Below are positions 35,663 to 42,578 of a stretch of 64,000 nucleotides of DNA, in pieces; position 1 is the stretch's first letter, and each line of letters starts with the position of its first letter. The notes beneath the pieces were generated by a model. That model was not told the origin of the DNA. It searched no databases and saw only the letters and a program-made list of their open reading frames with translations. Source of the stretch: Pseudoflavonifractor sp. An44 (GTDB lineage: Bacteria; Bacillota; Clostridia; Oscillospirales; Oscillospiraceae); the NCBI RefSeq assembly GCF_002161675.1, contig NZ_NFIH01000006.1:1-64000 (forward strand), written 5' to 3'. A program made the position numbers and the translations under genes.

Positions 35663-37882
35663 ATGATTACCATTCACAACCAGGGCATGCGCTGGCAGAA
35701 GGGCCAGCTGGTCCCGGCAGAAAAGACCCAGGCTGGCGTGGAGTCCACCATGGCCTACTCCATTCTGAAAGCCCATAACACCTCTGGCTCCATGGAGCGG
35801 CTCTCCATCCGCTTTGACGCCATGGCCTCCCACGACATCACCTATGTGGGCATCATCCAGACCGCCCGGGCCTCCGGCCTGAAGGAGTTCCCCCTGCCCT
35901 ACGTGCTCACCAACTGCCACAACTCTCTGTGCGCCGTGGGCGGCACCATCAACGAGGATGACCACAACTTCGGCCTGTCTGCTGCCAAGAAGTACGGCGG
36001 CGAGTTTGTCCCCGCCCACCAGGCCGTCATCCACTCCTACATGCGGGAGCGGTACGCCGCCCCCGGCAAGATGATTCTGGGTTCGGACTCCCACACCCGG
36101 TACGGCGCTTACGGCTGTATGGCCATCGGCGAGGGCGGCCCCGAGCTGGCCCGTCAGCTGCTGTGCAAGACCTATGACATCGCCTATCCCCAGGTGGTGG
36201 GCATCTACCTCACCGGAGCTCCCCGCCCCGGCGTGGGCCCCCAGGACGTGGCCCTGGCTCTGGTCAAGGCCACCTTCCAGTCCGGCGCGGTGAAGAACGC
36301 CGTCATGGAGTTCTTCGGCCCCGGCGTGGCCAACCTGTCCATGGACTACCGGTCCGGCATCGACGTGATGACCACCGAGACCACCTGTCTGTCCTCGGTG
36401 TGGCAGACCGACACCAACACCCAGACCGCCCTCACCCTCCTGGGCCGTGGCGCGGAATATCACCCCATGCAGCCCAAAGAGGGAGCCTACTATGACCGGG
36501 TGGTGTGCGTGGAGCTGGACAAGGTGCAGCCCATGATCGCCCTGCCCTTCCACCCCTCCAACGCCTTCCCCATCGCCGAGTTCCAGGAGAACATGGAGGA
36601 CATGCTCCACATGGTGGAGCAGAACACCCGGGACCAGCTGGGCATCGAGCCCCCCGCTCCCCTGTCCGCCAAGATCCGCGACGGCAAGTTCCACGTGGAC
36701 CAGGCCGTCATCGCCGGATGCTCCGGCGGCACCTATCAGAACCTGCGCCGGGCCGCTGAGATTCTGGGCACCACCGCCACCGGGTCCGACCACTTCTGGC
36801 TGTCCTGCTACCCCGGCTCCATGCCCGTGATGCAGGAGCTGACCCGCCAGGGTTACATCACCACCCTCATGGCCGCCGGCGCCTCGGTGCGCTCCTGCTT
36901 CTGCGGCCCCTGCTTCGGCGCCGGAGACGTGCCTGCCAACGGAGCCTTCTCCATCCGCCACTCCACCCGCAACTTCCCCAACCGGGAGGGCTCCAAGCCC
37001 GGCGAGGGCCAGGTGTCCTACGTGGCCCTGATGGACGCCCGCTCCATCGCCGCCACCGCCAAGATGGGCGGCGTGCTCACTGCCGCCGACCAGCTGCCTG
37101 ACGTGCCCGCCGACCGGGCCGATGAGCAGTGGACCTATGACGGCTCCTCCTACCAGGCCCGGGTCTACTACGGCGTGGGCAAGGCCAACCCCGACGAGGA
37201 GTTGGTGTTTGGCCCCAACATCGCCGACTGGCCGGAGCAGATTGCCCTGCCGGAAAACCTGATGCTCACCGTGGCCTGCGCCATCTACGATCCCGTCACC
37301 ACCACCGACGAGCTCATCCCCTCCGGTGAGACCTCCTCTTACCGCTCCAACCCCCTGCGCCTGTCGGAGTTCGCCCTCAGCCGCAAGGACCCCCAGTATG
37401 TGCCCCGGGCCAAGGAGATTCAGAAGGTGGAGCAGCTGCGCCGCTCCAATCCCCAGGACCCCCAGGTGGTGGCCGCTCTGGAGGGCTATGACCCCTCCAA
37501 CACCGGTCTGGGCTCCCTGGTGATGGCCCTGAAGCCCGGCGACGGCTCTGCCCGGGAGCAGGCCGCCTCCTGCCAGCGGGTGCTGGGCGGCTGCGCCAAC
37601 ATCGCCCAGGAGTACGCCACCAAGCGCTATCGCTCCAACGTGGTCAACTGGGGCATGCTCCCCTTCATCGCCAGCGAGCTGGAGCAGCTGAACCTCCAGC
37701 CCGGTGACCGGGTGTACATCCCCGGCATCCGCGCCCTCCTCCAGGGCGACGGCGAAACCGTGGAAGCCCAGGTGCTGCGGGATGGTACCTCTACCCCCGT
37801 CACCCTCTCCCTCCCCGGACTGACCCGGGAAGAGCGGGACATCATCCTGGCGGGCTGCCTCATCAACTACTACGCACAGTAA
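35663..37882 (+). CDS. Aconitase-family hydratase
   Basis: This 739-residue protein belongs to the large clostridial aconitase-superfamily hydratases (YbhJ-like). It shows NTSGSMERL, HDITYVGIIQTARASG, LGSDSHTRYGAYG, GVGPQDVALAL, and Cys sites fit for a [4Fe-4S] cluster (SCFCGPCFGAGD and AGCSGGT). The C-terminal swivel domain is present (KPGDGSAREQAASCQ, YATKRYRSNVVNWGMLPF). The true substrate of this subgroup is not settled; it is not clearly AcnA. The ATG at 35663 follows aaggaggt; the frame 35423-35662 belongs to the anti-sigma tail region and is not coding. Single-gene unit. Confidence 0.85.
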   Translation: MITIHNQGMRWQKGQLVPAEKTQAGVESTMAYSILKAHNTSGSMERLSIRFDAMASHDITYVGIIQTARASGLKEFPLPYVLTNCHNSLCAVGGTINEDDHNFGLSAAKKYGGEFVPAHQAVIHSYMRERYAAPGKMILGSDSHTRYGAYGCMAIGEGGPELARQLLCKTYDIAYPQVVGIYLTGAPRPGVGPQDVALALVKATFQSGAVKNAVMEFFGPGVANLSMDYRSGIDVMTTETTCLSSVWQTDTNTQTALTLLGRGAEYHPMQPKEGAYYDRVVCVELDKVQPMIALPFHPSNAFPIAEFQENMEDMLHMVEQNTRDQLGIEPPAPLSAKIRDGKFHVDQAVIAGCSGGTYQNLRRAAEILGTTATGSDHFWLSCYPGSMPVMQELTRQGYITTLMAAGASVRSCFCGPCFGAGDVPANGAFSIRHSTRNFPNREGSKPGEGQVSYVALMDARSIAATAKMGGVLTAADQLPDVPADRADEQWTYDGSSYQARVYYGVGKANPDEELVFGPNIADWPEQIALPENLMLTVACAIYDPVTTTDELIPSGETSSYRSNPLRLSEFALSRKDPQYVPRAKEIQKVEQLRRSNPQDPQVVAALEGYDPSNTGLGSLVMALKPGDGSAREQAASCQRVLGGCANIAQEYATKRYRSNVVNWGMLPFIASELEQLNLQPGDRVYIPGIRALLQGDGETVEAQVLRDGTSTPVTLSLPGLTREERDIILAGCLINYYAQ

Positions 37883-37914
37883 CAGAAATACTCCATTCTT
37901 CAGGAGGTTAGGCA

Positions 37915-38022
37915 ATGGTAAACCGCATCCACCGCTTTCATCATGCAGTCGTGATGCAGCCCGTAGTCCCTGCTGATCCAGCAGAACAACGGGCTTACAT
38001 TGCCATACACTTTTTCAGGTGA
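37915..38022 (+). CDS. Possible 35-residue leader peptide before the methyltransferase
   Basis: A short frame with a perfect SD (aggaggt) and ATG encodes MVNRIHRFHHAVVMQP and on to AYIAIHFFR. Its second half overlaps a hairpin (gcccgt ... acgggc enclosing ctgct/agcag, 37959-37994) and it ends 28 bp before a strong terminator and 99 bp before the methyltransferase gene. The arrangement is that of translation-controlled attenuation, known for ribosome-targeting drug-resistance genes and amino-acid operons. Expression of the peptide is unproven. Confidence 0.5.
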   Translation: MVNRIHRFHHAVVMQPVVPADPAEQRAYIAIHFFR

Positions 38023-38050
38023 TTTGAGTATATTTCGAATCTGATAAAGC

Positions 38051-38097
38051 AAAACGCAGTGCAGGCTATGAGCAACTCTTAGCCTGCACTGCGTTTT
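38051..38097 (+). terminator. Terminator inside the methyltransferase leader (attenuator)
   Basis: A perfect 18-bp stem (aaaacgcagtgcaggcta and complement) ending in a T run lies 25 bp before the methyltransferase ATG. If it only ended the hydratase transcript it would be 170 bp late, so readthrough control of the next gene is likely. Confidence 0.75.
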
Positions 38098-38121
38098 ATA
38101 CTTTGTATAGGAGGTTTCGAT

Positions 38122-38910
38122 ATGGAAACGAAGGACTCTTTAACCAATTATTATGAGTCATACGATGAAGAAGGTCGTCTTCTCTCAAAACATGGAATGG
38201 TGGAGTATATCACCACCATGAAATACATTGAAAGGTATCTCCAGCCTAATATGCGGGTCTTGGAGATTGGGGCCGGAACGGGGCGATACAGCCACGCTTT
38301 GGCACAAAAAGGCTATCGAGTGGATGCCGTGGAATTAGTGGAGCATAACATCGAACTCTTCCAGCAAAACACCCTGGAAGGCGAACCGGTGACCATCACC
38401 CAAGGCAATGCTATGGATTTGTCTGATTTTGAGAGCGATACGTATGATATCACTCTGCTGCTCGGTCCCATGTATCATCTATTCACAAGAGAAGATCAGC
38501 TAAAAGCCTTATCAGAAGCCATCCGAGTGACAAAGAAAGGCGGTATCATTTTTACCGCCTATTGTATGGGGGATGCAAGCGTTTTGTCATACGGTTTTGT
38601 TCGTGGCGAAATCTACAACATTATTGAGAAATGTGAGGTCAACCCGGAAACATTTGATACTTTCTCAAAGCCGTGGGACATATTTGAGTTGTACCGAAAG
38701 GAAGATATTGATCGGCTCCGTTCCCAGTTTCCTGTTACGCAGCTTCACTTTGTTGCCTCCGATGGCTACACCAATCATATGAGGGAAACCGTAGACCAAA
38801 TGGATGACCGAATGTATGACCTGTACCTAACATATCACCTTGCAACCTGCGAAAGACAAGATATGATTGGTTACTCGCATCACACACTTGATATATTCCG
38901 AAAGGAGTAG
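38122..38910 (+). CDS. Class I SAM-dependent methyltransferase
   Basis: This 262-residue enzyme has SAM motif I VLEIGAGTGRYSHAL, an acidic end of strand 2 (VDAVELVEHN) and motif TYDITLLLGPMYHL. G+C is lower than in neighbours, suggesting acquisition. SD aggaggt. Methyltransferases of this size next to a leader peptide and terminator are sometimes resistance determinants, but no specific target (rRNA, quinone, small molecule) can be read from the sequence. Confidence 0.85.
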   Translation: METKDSLTNYYESYDEEGRLLSKHGMVEYITTMKYIERYLQPNMRVLEIGAGTGRYSHALAQKGYRVDAVELVEHNIELFQQNTLEGEPVTITQGNAMDLSDFESDTYDITLLLGPMYHLFTREDQLKALSEAIRVTKKGGIIFTAYCMGDASVLSYGFVRGEIYNIIEKCEVNPETFDTFSKPWDIFELYRKEDIDRLRSQFPVTQLHFVASDGYTNHMRETVDQMDDRMYDLYLTYHLATCERQDMIGYSHHTLDIFRKE

Positions 38911-38929
38911 AGAAATGGTGCACGTTTTG

Positions 38930-39781
38930 TCATAGGGAGAAGTAGGAGCCCAGCAGCATGACCGCCAGGGCCACCCAAAAGAGGGGGGCAGGTACCACGC
39001 CAAAGAGCACCAGGGACAGCGCCGCCCCGATGAAGGGGGCCAGGGCATAAAAGGCGCTGGTGCGGGCCGCTCCCAGCTCCCGCTGGGCGTAGACATAGAA
39101 GTAAATGCTCAACCCGTAGGCCACAAACCCCAGAACCAGAGCCAGCAGAATATAGCTTAGCTGGAAAAACCGCTCTCCCATCACCATGGCCACCACCAGC
39201 GCCCCCAGCCCCGACCCAAAGCCCTTGATGGTGACGATCTGCACCGGGTTTTTGGCGGACATCATGCGGGTACAGTTGTTCTCCAGACCCCAGCACAGAC
39301 AGGCCCCCAGCACCAGCAGGGAGCCGGGAGAGAACTCCCATCCGCCCCCGCCTGGCTCCAGGGAGAGCAGCACGCTGGCCAAGGTCACCAACCCAATGCC
39401 AAGCCACAGCCGAGGGGTGATGCGCTCGTGGAAGATAAGCCACGCCAACAGGCTGGTGGCCACGATCTCAAAGTTGTTCAGCAGGGACACATGGGCCGCG
39501 GAACACTGGCGTAGCCCCACCAGGAGGAGAATGGGGGCCGCTATGTCCAGTACCACCATGGCCACCGTGTAGGGCAGCTCCCGGGCCGTGAGAGGCTGCT
39601 CTTTTTCCCCCTTTCCCCATCGCCCCAACAGCCACATGCCCAGTCCTGCTCCCAGGTACAAAAAGCCCGCCAACATAGTGGCGGGAATCTGCCCCATGAG
39701 CAGCTTGGACAGGGGCGTACTCAGAGCATACAGCGCCGCAGCCAGCACCGCATAGCCCGTGGCCCTCCGCTTCTTTCCCAT
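38930..39781 (-). CDS. EamA-type (DMT superfamily) transporter
   Basis: This 283-residue membrane protein has ten helices in two EamA repeats (AAALYALSTPLSKLL near the start; second repeat SLLVLGACLCWGLENNCTR). DMT transporters export amino acids or metabolites. The start at 39781 follows gaggag; an open frame far upstream to 40516 crosses the regulator on the other strand and is spurious. It is divergent from a TetR-type regulator with a palindrome between them, so it is probably that regulator's target. Confidence 0.88.
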   Translation of the reverse strand: MGKKRRATGYAVLAAALYALSTPLSKLLMGQIPATMLAGFLYLGAGLGMWLLGRWGKGEKEQPLTARELPYTVAMVVLDIAAPILLLVGLRQCSAAHVSLLNNFEIVATSLLAWLIFHERITPRLWLGIGLVTLASVLLSLEPGGGGWEFSPGSLLVLGACLCWGLENNCTRMMSAKNPVQIVTIKGFGSGLGALVVAMVMGERFFQLSYILLALVLGFVAYGLSIYFYVYAQRELGAARTSAFYALAPFIGAALSLVLFGVVPAPLFWVALAVMLLGSYFSL

Positions 39782-39831
39782 GCACAACCTCTCCTCTTGA
39801 CCTCTGGTCTCGTTTCTCTTACAATAGATAC

Positions 39832-39846
39832 CGTACACTGTGTACG
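39832..39846. promoter_or_regulatory. Palindromic operator between transporter and TetR-type gene
   Basis: cgtacac-t-gtgtacg is a perfect dyad with 7-bp arms, in the middle of the divergent region and next to promoter-like ATs (gataac, tatag). A TetR-type repressor probably binds it and controls both genes. Confidence 0.7.
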
Positions 39847-39943
39847 ATAACAGTATAGAAGTCCGGTGGGAGAGGTTGCAACAGGCAAACCGCCCCAAAT
39901 GCCCGTTACGGAACAGTTTCCCATTTTTGTTCAGGAGGCGCCT

Positions 39944-40498
39944 ATGGACCGCAGACAACAAAAGACCCGGGCCGCCATTGTGCAGGCCTTTACCCTGCTG
40001 GTGCAGAAAAAGCCCTTTGAGCGCATCACCGTCCAGGAGATCATCGACCAGGCCAACGTAGGCCGCAGCACCTTCTATGCCCACTTTGAGACCAAGGATG
40101 AGCTGCTGCGCTCCATGTGCACAGACATCTTCCACCATGTGTTCCACCACGCCCTGCCCCAGGAGCAGGAGGCGGGGTGTGACACCGGGCTGCAAAACCT
40201 CCAGGTGAAGCTGGGACACGTGCTCTACCACCTGGGAGAGCACAAATCGGTCTTGAAGGGCATCCTGTCCAGCCAGAGCAGCCCCCTGTTTCTGGGCTAT
40301 CTGAGTGAGTACCTGTACCAGCTCTTCCAGGGATATACCGATGAATTCGACCCCCGCATTCCCCGGGACTTTCTCCTCCACCACCTCACGGGCTCCTTCT
40401 GCGAGGCGGTAAAGTGGTGGGTCAACGGTCCCCAGCCCCAGCCGCCGGAGACGGTGGCCTCCTATTTCATGATGACCTTGGGCCACTTTGCCCCATAA
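39944..40498 (+). CDS. TetR/AcrR-family regulator
   Basis: This 184-residue regulator has an N-terminal TetR helix-turn-helix (ITVQEIIDQANVGRSTFYAH, FETKDELLRSM) and a C-terminal domain like those of AcrR relatives in Firmicutes (FLLHHLTGSFCEAVKWWV). The ATG at 39944 follows aggaggcg. It is divergent from the EamA transporter. Confidence 0.92.
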   Translation: MDRRQQKTRAAIVQAFTLLVQKKPFERITVQEIIDQANVGRSTFYAHFETKDELLRSMCTDIFHHVFHHALPQEQEAGCDTGLQNLQVKLGHVLYHLGEHKSVLKGILSSQSSPLFLGYLSEYLYQLFQGYTDEFDPRIPRDFLLHHLTGSFCEAVKWWVNGPQPQPPETVASYFMMTLGHFAP

Positions 40499-40530
40499 AA
40501 AACGGGTTGCACTCAACGTGCAACCCGTTT
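40499..40530. terminator. Bidirectional terminator between the TetR-type gene and bioY
   Basis: A 12-bp stem (aaacgggttgca and complement) with a 7-nt loop. The last codons and stop of bioY lie inside it. Confidence 0.85.
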
Positions 40531-41070
40531 CTCTTTATAAAAGCCCGCCTGATCCAGTCGGCGGCGCAGCAGGCTGCCCAGACCGATGGCAATGACGATC
40601 TTCCCCAGGTCAAAGGGAATGAAGGGGGTCACGCACAGCCCCAGGGCCGCCCCCACGGTGTAGCCCCCCTGCCAGCAGAACCAGGCGGTGCCCAACAGAT
40701 AACACAGGGCCGTGCCCAACACAAGCCCCAGGGCGTGGAGCCACTTGGAGCGGGTGTGGTCAATGATCCAGCCCCCCACCAGGGCCATGGGCAAATAGCC
40801 CAGCAAATAGCCCCCGGTGGGCCCCAGCAGCTTGGCCGCTCCACTGCCAAACCCGGAAAACACCGGGAGACCGGCCAGACCCACCAGCAAATACACCAGG
40901 CAGCTCACCGTTCCCCACTTCCACCCCAGCAGATACACCGCCAGAAAGATGGCCAGGTTGGCAAAGGCCACGGGCACTGGGCCAATGGGCACCGAAAAGG
41001 GGCTGAGGACACAGATCACCGCCGCCAGTACCCCGCAGCTACACAACTTTTGTATGGTCTCATGCTTCAT
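40513..41070 (-). CDS. bioY: Biotin transporter substrate-binding protein BioY
   Basis: This 185-residue membrane protein has six helices and the BioY motif GPTGGYLLGY with ALCVTPFIPFD-like LCVTPFIPFDLGK. It captures biotin and works alone or with a shared ECF energising module, none of which is encoded here. The start at 41070 follows ggaggg; the frame to 41214 includes the operator. Control by BirA is indicated by the dyad in front of the gene. Confidence 0.93.
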   Translation of the reverse strand: MKHETIQKLCSCGVLAAVICVLSPFSVPIGPVPVAFANLAIFLAVYLLGWKWGTVSCLVYLLVGLAGLPVFSGFGSGAAKLLGPTGGYLLGYLPMALVGGWIIDHTRSKWLHALGLVLGTALCYLLGTAWFCWQGGYTVGAALGLCVTPFIPFDLGKIVIAIGLGSLLRRRLDQAGFYKEKRVAR

Positions 41071-41084
41071 ATGCTCGCCCTCCG

Positions 41085-41136
41085 ATTGTATACTAAATTC
41101 GATTGTAAGTATACAATATAACTTTTCCCCTGTCAA
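41085..41136 (-). promoter_or_regulatory. bioY promoter with BirA-type operator
   Basis: Reverse strand: TTGACA and TATACT 17 bp apart. A perfect dyad attgtatact-n13-agtatacaat (41085-41117) covers the -10, matching the arms of BirA operators in Firmicutes. Excess biotin would then repress bioY. Confidence 0.85.
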
Positions 41137-41207
41137 CCGCTTGCCTTTGCCCCCAATGTGTGATACTTTAGATGGGATTACTCTATGAAAAATGTGAGGG
41201 ACGAACC

Positions 41208-41783
41208 GTGGCAAACGTGAAGTATCTATTCCAGCGCGTGATGAATATGAACTACAAGGCCATGTGGGAGAAAATCAGCTCCATCCACAAGAAGACCGGG
41301 CGGTCCCGGCTGGCCATTTTCCGGGACATGAAGGACTGTGCCGTGAAGTACGGAGCGGGGTATATGGACTACGACCTGTTTGAGATGTACAATCTCACAC
41401 CAGAGCAGCGGGACACCTACCTCACCCGAGGCCGCAACAACGCCCTGGTGGTGAAGTACAACGACAAGGCCTACACGGGCCAATTTGACGACAAGGTGCA
41501 GTTCAACACTCTCTTTGGCAAGTACCTGCACCGGGACTGGGTGCCAGTGACCGGGGACAACCGGGAACAGGTGATGGCATTTTTGGCCGCCCAGGTCATC
41601 CCCCAGGTGGGGTATGTGGGCTGGGACGTGTGCTTTACCCCCAACGGCCCCTGTCTGGTGGAGGGCAACCCCTTCCCCGGCCACGACATCTATCAGCTGC
41701 CTGTGCACACCCCGGACAAGATCGGCATCATGCCCCGGTTCCGGGAGATTGAGGCCGAAGAAAAAATGATGAATGAAGAATGA
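41208..41783 (+). pseudogene. Sugar-transfer-associated ATP-grasp gene with the catalytic core deleted
   Basis: The frame (191 codons from GTG 41208 behind gaggg) begins like the ATP-grasp_ST family (IHKKTGRSRLAIFRDMKDCA, YGAGYMDYDLFEMYNL, TYLTRGRNN). After REQVMAFLA it jumps straight to QVGYVGWDVCFTPNGP and EGNPFPGHDIYQLP, the end of the family. About 130 residues holding the ATP-binding core are gone, yet frame and both ends are perfect. Normal length is about 320. Either an in-frame deletion pseudogene or a minimal protein of changed role. Confidence 0.75.
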
Positions 41784-41838
41784 TTGTGTGCCGCCTCCTT
41801 GCGGCACGGATTCCGATTTGTCAGAGACATGATGAAAT

Positions 41839-42025
41839 AAAAGCCCTCGGCAGAGTTTTCCCGCCCGCAGGCGGGAAAATAAACTAAAATCACGTTTTTT
41901 CCGGGGACATGCGCATCGGAAAAAACACTTCTCAGCCCGCCAGTGTGGCCTTGGGTCGCCCTTTGACCCAAGGGTGCATGCAGCGGGCTGCATCCCCTCG
42001 AAAAAATGCTTGCATTTTTGAGAAT
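41839..42025 (-). repeat. About 185-bp structured repeat, copy B (inverted)
   Basis: The reverse complement of this stretch matches 33413-33596 nearly base for base, with the same four hairpins. It lies after the gutted ATP-grasp gene and before a terminator. Confidence 0.85.
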
Positions 42026-42026
42026 C

Positions 42027-42071
42027 ATGTAAGAAGCCCTCGGTTCCTTGCGGAACCGAGGGCTTCTTACA
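42027..42071 (-). terminator. Terminator of the GNAT/ABC operon
   Basis: A perfect stem of about 20 bp (gtaagaagccctcggttcc and complement) with a 4-base loop ends 4 bp before the GNAT stop codon side. Confidence 0.85.
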
Positions 42072-42074
42072 TGA

Positions 42075-42578
42075 TCAAAGATAATAGGCCAATCTAGGGC
42101 TGCCATCCTCCAAATAGATGGTGCCGCAGGGGGTGAACCCCATCTTCTCCAGCAGCTGCTGCATGGGGATGTTCTTCTCATGGGTGTCGATGCGCAGCTG
42201 GCGGCAGTGGGCCCGGCACCAGGCCAGGCAGTGGGCCGCCGCCCCGGTGCGGGAGGCTCCGGTGGCCAGGCGGTGCACCACGCCATAGTCCCCGTTGTCC
42301 GGCCACCCCTCCCCTTCAATGTGGGCGTAGGTGGGCTCTCCCTTGGTGTGGAAGGAGAAGGCTGCGGCCAAGCGGCCATTTTCCATACACACAAAGCTGT
42401 ACCCCAGGTTGATATCCTGCTGGATCTGCTCCAGGGTGGGCTTATCCTCCCCCCACTGGTCCGGGTTGCCGGACTCCCGCATAAAGGCCCGGGCCTGGGC
42501 GTAGAGCTGCTCCAGGGCAGGCAGATCCCGGATATTGCCCCGACGAATCAAAAAATTGGTTCCACTGTTCATGTTCAT
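42075..42578 (-). CDS. GNAT-family N-acetyltransferase
   Basis: This 167-residue protein has the GNAT fold: an N-terminal IRRGNIRDLPALEQLYAQAR, GYSFVCMENGRLAAAFSF, and a late LRIDTHEKNIPMQQLLEKMGF typical of acetyl-CoA binding and the final helix-strand. The acetyl acceptor is unknown. It overlaps the FtsX-type permease gene by 4 bp (ATGA) and is the last gene of that operon. Confidence 0.85.
   Translation of the reverse strand: MNMNSGTNFLIRRGNIRDLPALEQLYAQARAFMRESGNPDQWGEDKPTLEQIQQDINLGYSFVCMENGRLAAAFSFHTKGEPTYAHIEGEGWPDNGDYGVVHRLATGASRTGAAAHCLAWCRAHCRQLRIDTHEKNIPMQQLLEKMGFTPCGTIYLEDGSPRLAYYL

Noticed and set aside
38930-40516. EamA gene reading as one 528-codon protein
   Set aside because: The upstream 245 codons run antisense through the TetR gene; the real start with SD is at 39781.
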